54,686 bases of DNA from Cloacimonetes bacterium UBA5614 (GTDB taxonomy: Bacteria; Cloacimonadota; Cloacimonadia; Cloacimonadales; Cloacimonadaceae): assembly GCA_002424605.1 (NCBI GenBank), contig DIKQ01000012.1, positions 1 to 54,686 of the forward strand, in the 5' to 3' direction. Below, piece by piece: positions 16,928-24,887 of the stretch (the stretch's first letter is position 1; every line of letters begins with the position of its first letter). A model generated the notes under the pieces. That model was not told the DNA's origin, ran no database searches, and saw only the letters and a list, made by a program, of their open reading frames with translations. The translations under genes were made by a program, and so were the position numbers.

Positions 16928-17377
16928 TCATATCAGACTATCCCATCTTTCATAGTCCGGAAGGTAGGGCAAAAGTCCTGCCTCAATAGCGTCTTTGACA
17001 GTTCGGCAGGGGAGTTCCTCATCCATGATCTGCTGTCTGGTGATGGTCTTCAGGTCAACTTGCCCGGGTAGGGCTTTCTGCATGGCAAAAATCAGCTTGA
17101 GCCAGGCATTGTTCCAGGCGTTCATTGGCTTGTGGCCATAATCTTTACTGTCGTTGTAATACATGACATAATCCATCAGATTCCTGCGATAGCCCTCAGA
17201 CGGATTCAATGCCTTCAGGTTTGTCATGATGGATGTGGTGCGTTCGTTGTTTTCTGTGAGCCGGGGAGACACATAATCCCGCATCAGGCATAGCTTAAGA
17301 CGCGGATTATAATAGTATATCGCATCGTTGGACGTTCCGGAATACCCGGTCAAACCCCATTTAAAATTCACTTTCAT
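16928..17377 (-). CDS. Unknown cytoplasmic protein
   Basis: The 149-residue protein has no signal or membrane segment. It is rich in Tyr, Asn and Trp (YYYNPRLKLCLMRDYVS, MDYVMYYNDSKDYGHKP, MNAWNNAWLKLIFAMQKALP). I do not recognise the family. The open frame continues 21 codons upstream, but those codons fall in a palindromic repeat (17414-17438) while ATG at 17377 has AAGGAGG at ideal spacing. It stands alone: no operon partner and no clear terminator in 16775-16927. Confidence 0.75.
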   Translation of the reverse strand: MKVNFKWGLTGYSGTSNDAIYYYNPRLKLCLMRDYVSPRLTENNERTTSIMTNLKALNPSEGYRRNLMDYVMYYNDSKDYGHKPMNAWNNAWLKLIFAMQKALPGQVDLKTITRQQIMDEELPCRTVKDAIEAGLLPYLPDYERWDSLI

Positions 17378-17413
17378 ATTTTCCTCCTTTTCGTCGTTCC
17401 AGTTTGACAAGTC

Positions 17414-17438
17414 TGTCGTCCCTCGCTGGACGGGGGAC
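17414..17438. repeat. Palindromic intergenic repeat, GTCGTCCCTCGC type
   Basis: TGTCGTCCCTCGCTGGACGG and the following GGGACA match the module found twice near 183-205 and 341-365. It sits just upstream of the 16928-17377 gene. Confidence 0.7.
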
Positions 17439-17542
17439 AAAGCAGTTCACTCTATAAAGTCATTAACTGCACATTAATAGCTGATGTGTTCCTTTAACCA
17501 GACTTGAATACACCCTATGTTATACCCGGTTATTTGTCAAGT

Positions 17543-17597
17543 ACTTCCTGGGTCTCACCCGGGAACTACCCGGGAAGTACCCGTGTAACACCCGTGA
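17543..17597. repeat. Degenerate 11-bp tandem array, five units
   Basis: Five consecutive 11-base units: ACTTCCTGGGT, CTCACCCGGGA, ACTACCCGGGA, AGTACCCGTGT and AACACCCGTGA. The core is CCCGGG or CCCGTG at exact 11-base intervals, about one helical turn. A similar five-unit array is at 52042-52096. No coding; a regulatory or structural role is unknown. Confidence 0.75.
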
Positions 17598-17796
17598 CTT
17601 GTTTATGCAGAACAACCGGATGACTAAAAGGTTAGCTGAATAATAGATGAATTCTTTGCCAGATTAGCTTGATAGGAATCTTTTGCAAATATAAGACGAA
17701 TCCTGACAATAATTCTTGACAGATATGCATAATGTAGTGACATTCCAATCATCAGATGGAAAAAGCAAAAAGCATCTGTTAACAGAAGGGACAGAT

Positions 17797-17943
17797 ATGG
17801 CAAAGTTGCTCACCTGGCTTTACCTGGGCATAGCAGTTGTGGCAATAGGGGTTGCAATCTATCTGCGCCTGTATAATGTAGTTATCGTCATTGTGGTGAT
17901 TTTAGCAAGTAGGTGGCTTACATTTTGGTTTTCCAACAAATAA
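17797..17943 (+). CDS. Small two-helix membrane protein
   Basis: The 48-residue protein is nearly all hydrophobic, with two predicted membrane helices (about 4-22 and 25-42) separated by LRLYN, and ends WFSNK. ATG at 17797 has AGAAGGG six bases upstream; an in-frame TTG at 17716 would add 27 polar residues but overlaps a TTGACA promoter-like box. It lies 82 bases before the propeller protein gene and may share its transcript. The function is unknown. Confidence 0.5.
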   Translation: MAKLLTWLYLGIAVVAIGVAIYLRLYNVVIVIVVILASRWLTFWFSNK

Positions 17944-18025
17944 CAGCGGACGTTCAGACACAAATACAAGTCAGCAATAAGAACAGACTGATTGTGAATA
18001 CAGACAAGTTCATGGGAGGTGTTTG

Positions 18026-20269
18026 ATGCAACTGGCAAAAAGTATGGTAATGCTGGCAATAATGCTGATGGCAGGGGCATTGTCCGCCCAGATGGAGGGT
18101 TGGGATTACTACAACAGCAATTCATATCCGAAAGGAATTACGCACAGTCAGGAATACATCTGGGTGGCATCCGATGGAGGGCTTTGCAGAATCGACAGGA
18201 TAAATGGGGATAAACACATATTCAATACTTACAACTCTGAGATACCGACCAATGAGATAAATTGCCTGATAACTGATTCTACCGGAAGGGTTTGGATTGG
18301 CACTCCGCTTGGGCTGATTCTTTTTGACGGGAGCACTTGGGCAGTATTCAATACAGGGAATACCATCCTGCCCAGCAATTACATAAACTGTCTGGAGATT
18401 GACAGAGTAGGTGATTTGTGGATTGGTACGGGGCATGGACTGGTTAAGTATAACGGAACCGTATTCCAGATTATTATTTACGACCAGCCGGACATATTTT
18501 ACAATGTGGAATGTATAAGAGCTGACTTGAATAACGATATTTGGTTCGGCGCATCATATTGGTGGTATTGGGGCGGTATAGGACTTTGTTTCGAAGAAAG
18601 GTTGTATCGATATTCAGCAGGCATTATACATAATTATCCAGATTTTTATTTCTTCCCCTGCGACATGGCGGTGGACTCGAATAACAATCTGTGGATGACT
18701 ACTTTTTTTTCTTACAGCGCTGGTTCGCTTGCCAGGTATGACGGTGCAGAATGGACATTCTACAACAGTAGTAATTCCGGCTTTACATTGCAGCAACCAA
18801 AATGCGTAAGGGTTGACCAGAACGATGTCGTATGGGTAGGGGGAGAATGTTACAACAATCAGTATGGAAGCATAGCCCGCTATGATGGAACTGATTGGAC
18901 TATTTATAGTACAGTGAATTCCGGCTTACCGGGTCCGCTTGTCCATTGTCTGCATATTGATGATCAGAATGTTAAATGGTTCGGATATACCGAGGGAGTA
19001 GTTGGCGGCGCGGTCAGCTATGATGAAGAAAACTGGCAACCATATAGCATTGCAACATCGGGGCTTGTTTCCAATACTATCACCTGTATCGCAGTCGAAG
19101 CTGATAATACAAAATGGATAGGCAGTTACACTAATTATCGCAGAGGCGGCATCGTATCATATGACGGAACATCCTGGGAAACATATACATTGGGCAATTC
19201 ACCGCTCCCAAGTTATAATGTGAAATGCGTAGCTGTAGACCCCCAGGGTACAAAATGGATAGGCCTTTCCGGTGATTATAACAACAACCAGGGCGGTATG
19301 GCAAGGTTTGATGGAACTGACTGGACCATCTACCAAACAAGCAATTCCGGCATACCTCATAATGACGTGGACTGCATAGCCATAGACCAGACGGGGACAA
19401 GGTGGCTTGGTTCGGGTCCCTCGGAAGCGTTGTCTTCGCGCATATCCCGTTTTCTGAATACCTGGATTGTCTATTATCCGGCGTCAAGCATGCTGTATTC
19501 AGAGATAAGATGCGCAGTGGAAGCTACGGATGGCAGAATGTGGTTTGGTTCATATGGAAGCGGGATATCATCCTACTGGAACCAGAATTGGGTTCATCAC
19601 TTTTTCACACAATATGACCCGCTGACCAATTATGTGCAATGCTGTGCCAGGGATTCGGATGGGAATTTGTGGTTCGGAACGAGAGCCGGTCTGCTCAGGT
19701 ATACCAGTCAGGGCTGGACTTTGTTCAACACAGCAAACAGCGGATTGATTGACAATGACATTATCTGTATGGAATTTGATAACAATAATATGCTGTGGAT
19801 GGGAACAATCAACAGCGGGGTAATCCGGTTTGACGGGACACAATGGGCTTCTTATAATACCGGTAACTCTGGGTTGCTGACCAATAAGATAAACTGCCTG
19901 GCTGTGGATAACGACAATGTCAAGTGGTTCGGAACGGACATGGGGCTGTTTTCCTATTCCGGAAGCGGGGTCTTGATAGATGACATTACCTCTGACAACC
20001 TGATGCCGATTCGTCTGGAAATCTATCCCAATCCCATCGGGAGAAACCAATCAGTAACATTCAGAGCTGAAAAGGCACTTATGGGCAATATAGATATCTA
20101 CAATGTAAAGGGCCAGAAGGTTATGCAGTTAAAGTATAAAAATAGTGATAGACAAGTTATCTGGAACGGTATCGATAAAGAAGGAAAGCTTTGCAGTTCC
20201 GGGGTCTATCTGGTTCGGCTTACATCGGATAAGGGAACCACTGCCAAAAAGCTAATAATAATGAATTAA
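18026..20269 (+). CDS. Large exported beta-propeller protein with type IX sorting domain
   Basis: The 747-residue protein has a signal sequence (about 1-22) and then some 14 repeats of about 40-45 residues. Each repeat carries a pattern such as VDxDNxxWxGT, GLxxYDGxxW and YNTxNSGLPSNxI, as in the two-component-regulator propeller family (for example DSTGRVWIGTPLGLILFDGS). Here the propeller is fused not to a kinase but to a sorting domain with IYPNPIGRNQSVTF, IYNVKGQKVMQL and CSSGVYLVRL. It is thus a surface or released protein, probably binding or structural. ATG at 18026 is chosen over the adjacent TTG because GGGAGG lies five bases before it. Confidence 0.88.
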   Translation: MQLAKSMVMLAIMLMAGALSAQMEGWDYYNSNSYPKGITHSQEYIWVASDGGLCRIDRINGDKHIFNTYNSEIPTNEINCLITDSTGRVWIGTPLGLILFDGSTWAVFNTGNTILPSNYINCLEIDRVGDLWIGTGHGLVKYNGTVFQIIIYDQPDIFYNVECIRADLNNDIWFGASYWWYWGGIGLCFEERLYRYSAGIIHNYPDFYFFPCDMAVDSNNNLWMTTFFSYSAGSLARYDGAEWTFYNSSNSGFTLQQPKCVRVDQNDVVWVGGECYNNQYGSIARYDGTDWTIYSTVNSGLPGPLVHCLHIDDQNVKWFGYTEGVVGGAVSYDEENWQPYSIATSGLVSNTITCIAVEADNTKWIGSYTNYRRGGIVSYDGTSWETYTLGNSPLPSYNVKCVAVDPQGTKWIGLSGDYNNNQGGMARFDGTDWTIYQTSNSGIPHNDVDCIAIDQTGTRWLGSGPSEALSSRISRFLNTWIVYYPASSMLYSEIRCAVEATDGRMWFGSYGSGISSYWNQNWVHHFFTQYDPLTNYVQCCARDSDGNLWFGTRAGLLRYTSQGWTLFNTANSGLIDNDIICMEFDNNNMLWMGTINSGVIRFDGTQWASYNTGNSGLLTNKINCLAVDNDNVKWFGTDMGLFSYSGSGVLIDDITSDNLMPIRLEIYPNPIGRNQSVTFRAEKALMGNIDIYNVKGQKVMQLKYKNSDRQVIWNGIDKEGKLCSSGVYLVRLTSDKGTTAKKLIIMN

Positions 20270-20358
20270 AGTTTATCTGCAAACCAGTTTCGCCGAATTG
20301 GTATGGAAACCGGAGAGAATAACGCTTTTTTGATGATATCGAGACATAGGGAGTTAAA

Positions 20359-21210
20359 TTGAAAGTGCAAGCTCATATCATAAAAGTAATTGCAATAGGT
20401 TTATTGTTAAGTGCCTTTAGTTATTTAGGCGCACAAAGTAAAGAGCACGTTAAAACAATAAAAGCTTTGCACAGAGTTTTTGGTAAAAGTGCGAAAATAG
20501 AAATTGATAATCACGATTGGATAACAGTTTTTGCAGATAACATTGATTATAAGGTGAGTAACGAAGAAAAGGCAAGGCATGTTTCTGACAGTTTGCTTAA
20601 TATCCTAAAGCCTATCATTGGTTTAAATAAGGCTGAGATTGATACTCTATTCTTCAAGTCAGCAACTGTTGTTGCTTATAGAAAACATGGAATTCATGAA
20701 GGCGTTTGGGAGGATGGGATAGAAGCCGTTTATAAACAAGCAGAATACAAAGGAATCGAGTTTGGTTATCGCAGCCCAAGCATTCGATTTATGTATTCTT
20801 TTAAGGGTGGTTTCGAGATGTATTCTCATATCGAAACAGAGATTGATCTACCTAAACGTCCTTATGTTAGTTATGCGTACCTGGATAGTTTGGCACAAAA
20901 CCGCATTGCCAGACTTAATCAATATTATTACGATAGATACATGGGGTCAGAAAAACCCGATAGCAATGCTTATAATCAGAGAAAATTACATGGAAAACGG
21001 GTTCAGGATTTTCCTAAACATGAGCAGCATGACTGTCAAGATTATGACTATACTATCAAGTTACTTTTAATAAGAGCAGGGAAAAGCTTCGATTATGAGC
21101 CGTATGAATTGTTGTATTATATTAAATTCAAACATGGTTCTCTTTTAGTGGTTGATCCTTTAACCGGGAAAATCATAAGTGGAGATGACGAACCTGGTGT
21201 GTTTTATTAG
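20359..21210 (+). CDS. Exported protein of unknown function
   Basis: The 283-residue protein has a signal sequence (MKVQAHIIKVIAIGLLLSAF, about 1-25, ending SYLGAQS) and no lipobox. The mature part is polar, rich in Tyr, Lys and Asp, and contains a Lys/His-rich patch HGKRVQDFPKHEQHDCQDYD. I do not recognise it. The start is TTG at 20359 with AGGGAG about five bases upstream; GTG at 20365 is an alternative. It ends 13 bases before a bidirectional terminator. It does not carry a sorting domain, unlike its upstream neighbour. Confidence 0.7.
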   Translation: MKVQAHIIKVIAIGLLLSAFSYLGAQSKEHVKTIKALHRVFGKSAKIEIDNHDWITVFADNIDYKVSNEEKARHVSDSLLNILKPIIGLNKAEIDTLFFKSATVVAYRKHGIHEGVWEDGIEAVYKQAEYKGIEFGYRSPSIRFMYSFKGGFEMYSHIETEIDLPKRPYVSYAYLDSLAQNRIARLNQYYYDRYMGSEKPDSNAYNQRKLHGKRVQDFPKHEQHDCQDYDYTIKLLLIRAGKSFDYEPYELLYYIKFKHGSLLVVDPLTGKIISGDDEPGVFY

Positions 21211-21223
21211 TTCGAGTTTCATT

Positions 21224-21260
21224 AAAAAAAGGGGTTGTTGTTAATAACAAGCCCCTTTTT
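21224..21260. terminator. Bidirectional terminator between convergent genes
   Basis: AAAAAGGGGTTGTT pairs with AACAAGCCCCTTTTT, with one bulged C, around a short AT loop. T runs lie on both flanks, so it can end the plus-strand 20359-21210 gene and the minus-strand htpG. Confidence 0.85.
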
Positions 21261-21281
21261 ACTTTTTAAGTTAGAATGTAA

Positions 21282-23288
21282 TTAGTTTATATACTTCAAT
21301 ATCTGGTTGGCGCGGGCTAAGAAATCCTTGAGTTCGGCTCCGCTGAAGGCCTTTTGTTCCAGCATGGAAAGGTCGTGGATGTATGCGCAGAGGTTTTTTA
21401 CCTCGTCTGTTTTGCCTTCGGCGGCAAGCTGCAGGATTTTGCCGATGGTGGGATTTTCCTTGTTCACGATAAGTGTGTGGTTCTTGAGCATACCGCTGCC
21501 TTCCCGGCTGGCAAGCATATCCATATCGTGCCAGCGGCGCATGAATTCGTTGAAGACAATCATACCAGAAATGTCCTGGGTCTTTAAGCTCTTGACCTCG
21601 ACTTTCACATCGGTATAAACATGCTCAAACAGCTCATTCCAGACGGCTGAGCCGAGCTTTTCCCGGATTTCGGCAGGAAGTTCGTAGGGCTTGATAACAG
21701 ATTGCTCGCCGTTTTGGGTAATGTAGGGCGTGAGCAGTTCCACCACCTGAGGATGCTTTTTGATGAATTCCGCATAGGATTCCTTGTAGAAGTTAGCTTC
21801 AATACTGCTGTTCAGAGCTTTGTCAAATATCTCTTTCAGCTTGGCGGTATCGGTCTGGTTGTCCAAATCGACAGGTTCAGAGCTGTCTTTGTTGATGAGC
21901 AATTCATTTAGCTCGGAATCGATGCGCAGGAATTCCGTGTTTTCCAGCTTGGATTCAAGTTTTTGGAAAAGATGGGTGTCCAAAGGCGAAGTCTGGAAGA
22001 TTACCTCAATGCCCTGTTCTTTCATCAGGTTCAGGTAACTGACCTGGGTATCTTCGCTGGAGGCATAATAGACCTTGGTTTTGCCTTCAGAGGCGGGGTT
22101 TTTGGCTTTATACTCTTCCATAGTGACGTAATCGCCGGCGGAAGATTTGAAAACAATGATGTCCTTCATGGCGTCGAAGAACTCATCGTCCTTGAGCAGA
22201 CCGTATTTGATGAAACTCTGGATGTCTTCCCAATATTGCTCATACTTCTTGCGGTCTGACTTGAATGTCTCGGCAAAATGGTCGGCAACTTTCTTGACTA
22301 TGTACCTGGTTATCTTTTGCACCTGCTTGTCGTTCTGCAAAAAGCTTCGGGAGACATTGAGCGGAATATCCGGGATGTCAATGCCGCCTTTGAGTAACAA
22401 AAGGAATTCGGGAACAAGGTCTTCCAGGTTGTCGGCTACAAAGACGTTGTTGCAAAAGAGCTTTACCTCGCCCTTCATAAAGTCCGGTTCGTTGCGGAGC
22501 TTCGGGAAGTAGAGGATGCCTTTCAGATTGAAGGGGTAGTCCACATTGAGATGAATCCAAAAGATGGGGTCCTGCCAGTCGTGGAAGAGCTTTTTGTAAA
22601 ATTCCCGGTATTCATCTTCAGTGACATCGGCAGGCTTTTTGTTCCAGAGGGCTTCCTTCTGGTTGACTGTCTTGCCGTCGAACTCGATGGGATAAGGCAT
22701 GAAATTGCAGTATTTCTCCAGGATAGACTGGATTTTGGCGGTTTCCAGGTAGTCACTGGATTCGTCATTGAAATGAATGGTGACAGTGGTTCCCACATCC
22801 TTGCGCTTTCCTTTGGACATGACGTACTCGGTGGTGCCGTCACATTCCCAAAAGGCTGGTTCGGAGTTCTCAACATAGGACAGGGAGTCGATGGTAACCT
22901 TGTCGGCAACCATAAACGAGGAATAGAATCCCAGACCGAAATGGCCAATGATGTTGCTCTGGACGTCTTTAAACTTTTCCACAAACTCTTCAGCACCGGA
23001 AAAGGCAATCTGGTTTATGTATTTACGGATTTCCTCATCGGTCATGCCGATGCCGTTATCAATGACCTGAAGGGTCTTTTTCTTTTTATCCAGCTTGATT
23101 TCTATCTTGAAAGCAGATGTATCCGTCTCGGGCCTGGCATATTTCAGCTTGTTCAAAGCATCCGTGGAGTTGGAAATGAGTTCCCTCAAAAAGATGTCAT
23201 GCTGGGAATAGAGCCACTTCTTGATAATGGGAAAAATGTTTTCGGTATGTATCGAAAGGGCGCCTTTTTCTTTTTCCTTGGCGGGCAT
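21282..23288 (-). CDS. htpG: Chaperone HtpG (bacterial Hsp90)
   Basis: The 668-residue protein is a full-length HtpG. Its N-terminal ATP-binding domain has N40 in ELISNSTDALNK, D77 in DNGIGM and the GHFGLGFYSSF lid region (115-125). The middle domain carries the catalytic-loop SRSFLQNDKQVQKI-like segment, followed by a C-terminal dimerisation domain. It acts as an ATP-dependent cytoplasmic chaperone. ATG at 23288 is preferred over a TTG four codons earlier, because that TTG overlaps the GGAGG ribosome site. A TTGACA box lies upstream at 23355-23350. It is monocistronic, with a terminator downstream. Confidence 0.97.
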   Translation of the reverse strand: MPAKEKEKGALSIHTENIFPIIKKWLYSQHDIFLRELISNSTDALNKLKYARPETDTSAFKIEIKLDKKKKTLQVIDNGIGMTDEEIRKYINQIAFSGAEEFVEKFKDVQSNIIGHFGLGFYSSFMVADKVTIDSLSYVENSEPAFWECDGTTEYVMSKGKRKDVGTTVTIHFNDESSDYLETAKIQSILEKYCNFMPYPIEFDGKTVNQKEALWNKKPADVTEDEYREFYKKLFHDWQDPIFWIHLNVDYPFNLKGILYFPKLRNEPDFMKGEVKLFCNNVFVADNLEDLVPEFLLLLKGGIDIPDIPLNVSRSFLQNDKQVQKITRYIVKKVADHFAETFKSDRKKYEQYWEDIQSFIKYGLLKDDEFFDAMKDIIVFKSSAGDYVTMEEYKAKNPASEGKTKVYYASSEDTQVSYLNLMKEQGIEVIFQTSPLDTHLFQKLESKLENTEFLRIDSELNELLINKDSSEPVDLDNQTDTAKLKEIFDKALNSSIEANFYKESYAEFIKKHPQVVELLTPYITQNGEQSVIKPYELPAEIREKLGSAVWNELFEHVYTDVKVEVKSLKTQDISGMIVFNEFMRRWHDMDMLASREGSGMLKNHTLIVNKENPTIGKILQLAAEGKTDEVKNLCAYIHDLSMLEQKAFSGAELKDFLARANQILKYIN

Positions 23289-23440
23289 GTTAACCTCCAA
23301 TCAATTTCTGTATTATGATTAGAGTCAAATTCCTTAAGATAGGTAAAACTGTCAACAGAAAATTAGCAGACAAAAGGCAGGATTGCTAAGATAATCAGGA
23401 AAGGATTAAACTTTGTTACAGTAACTAACTGGGAAATAAT

Positions 23441-23995
23441 CTATTGGGATTTGCTGATGGCATTGACCGGACATCCGGCAAAGTCATCCCCGTTTCCGCT
23501 GACGCAGATATCGTCCCCGATGCATTTGCTCTGGTCAATCACGGCTTTGCCGTTCACCATGGTGATGGCTCCCACCGGACAGGGAGCTACGCAAAGCTGG
23601 CAGCCGATGCAGATATCTTCATTTACCTTATAGACGAGTTTCTTCGCTCTGGCTTTGACATCAGTTTGCTTCACCTTATCTGGCTCTGTCTTTAGCTGGG
23701 TTATGCTGATAGGTCTTTCTTTCAAAGTGTCCGGAACTGGTTGAACGATAGCCGGGTTCTTTTGTTGCAGAGCCGGGAACAACGTAAGGTTAAATGGCTT
23801 GGGAATCCCCAGGGCGCATCTGCCGCAACCGATACACTTCAAGGAATCGATATAGGCATATCCATTTTGCATGGTTATGGCATTGGTGGGGCAGACCTGA
23901 AGCATATCGGAGTTTGCCCTGAATGAAGTAAACAGCAATAATGCGCAGATAGCGGTAAGCAACAGGATGACTAAAACTTTGTAGAGGTTATTCAT
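23441..23995 (-). CDS. Membrane-anchored iron-sulfur protein
   Basis: The 184-residue protein has one N-terminal membrane anchor (about 5-25). An incomplete-looking cluster, CPTNAI followed by CIGCGRC, probably shares its four cysteines across the loop. After a proline/lysine-rich linker comes CIGCQLCVAPCPVGAI and a last CIGDDIC ... AGCPVNAI. It could bind two or three 4Fe-4S clusters on the outer face of the membrane. It overlaps the upstream polyferredoxin gene by eight bases, so the two probably form an electron-transfer pair. The donor and acceptor are unknown. Confidence 0.8.
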   Translation of the reverse strand: MNNLYKVLVILLLTAICALLLFTSFRANSDMLQVCPTNAITMQNGYAYIDSLKCIGCGRCALGIPKPFNLTLFPALQQKNPAIVQPVPDTLKERPISITQLKTEPDKVKQTDVKARAKKLVYKVNEDICIGCQLCVAPCPVGAITMVNGKAVIDQSKCIGDDICVSGNGDDFAGCPVNAISKSQ

Positions 23996-24806
23996 AACAA
24001 TCCCGCGAGGTATTTTCTTCGTTAATGGTGTTTTCCTTGGGGCAGGCTGCAGCGCAGATGAGGCAGTGAATGCAGTCGTCGTCTTTGATATATTCCCCCT
24101 GCTGGAGGTCTATATTCATCGGGCAGTTGCGGATGCAGTTGCAGCAGTCTATGCACTTTTCCAGGTTGCGTTTGATGAGCAGGCGCTTGAATCCGAATAA
24201 TCTGCTCAACTTTTGGAATAAATTCAGCAAAGCGGCATAAGGGCAGAGGAATCTGCACCAGAATCTGTCTGTGAGCAGTCCGCCTGCGATTATCACAATC
24301 CAAAGAATCAGACCGGGTATTACAATATTAGGCAGTCGGCTGAGGGTGAGCACCGGGCAAAAGTTCATAAACAGGGGACTTATGCCCAGCAATACCAGGA
24401 CAAAGGTTATCGCCAGCACAAAGTATTTGGCTACCCGGAATTTTCTTTCATAAAAGAAAGGGACACGCTTCAGCAGACGGTAACGCTTTGAGCGAAGCTT
24501 AAACAGATATTCCTGAAGGGTGCCGACGGGGCAGATGTATCCGCAAAACTTCCTGCCAATGAACATAGTGACAATGCCGATCAGCAGTCCCGTCACAATA
24601 GCGGTGGTAAACAGAAAGACCATATGCCCTGCCATCCGTAGCTTCAGCGCTCCAAAACAAACGGAGGCATAGGGACAGAAAGCATGGGCGGAATGGAACT
24701 TCCCGGCTATCAGTCCGGCAAACAGATAGACAGCCAGCAGCAGAAACACAGTCTGCAGTGCCAGCCGGATGCGTTGCGAGTTATTTTTAAGCAATACCTT
24801 TATCAC
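23988..24806 (-). CDS. Membrane polyferredoxin (NapH/YccM-like)
   Basis: The 272-residue protein has about five membrane helices, the paired motifs KFCGYICPVGTLQEYLF and FWCRFLCPYAALLNLF, and two C-terminal 4Fe-4S motifs, CIDCCNCIRNCP and CIHCLICAAACP. This is the NapH/NosR-C-terminal family that moves electrons between quinones or ferredoxin and periplasmic partners. The start at 24806 is GTG with a weak ribosome site, so the start is uncertain by a few codons. It overlaps the smaller iron-sulfur gene. No terminal reductase is encoded beside it. Confidence 0.85.
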   Translation of the reverse strand: MIKVLLKNNSQRIRLALQTVFLLLAVYLFAGLIAGKFHSAHAFCPYASVCFGALKLRMAGHMVFLFTTAIVTGLLIGIVTMFIGRKFCGYICPVGTLQEYLFKLRSKRYRLLKRVPFFYERKFRVAKYFVLAITFVLVLLGISPLFMNFCPVLTLSRLPNIVIPGLILWIVIIAGGLLTDRFWCRFLCPYAALLNLFQKLSRLFGFKRLLIKRNLEKCIDCCNCIRNCPMNIDLQQGEYIKDDDCIHCLICAAACPKENTINEENTSRDCYE

Positions 24807-24822
24807 CTTTATCTGTAATATT

Positions 24823-24856
24823 CAAGAAAAAGAGGGCACCGAATATCAGCGCCCTC
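24823..24856 (-). terminator. Rho-independent terminator after the Omp28-like gene
   Basis: On the minus strand GAGGGC (24856-24851) pairs with GCCCTC (24837-24832) around a 13-base loop. TTTTTCTTG follows. Confidence 0.82.
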
Positions 24857-24887
24857 ATTTATCATCTTACAATAGTATTCAGGACCC

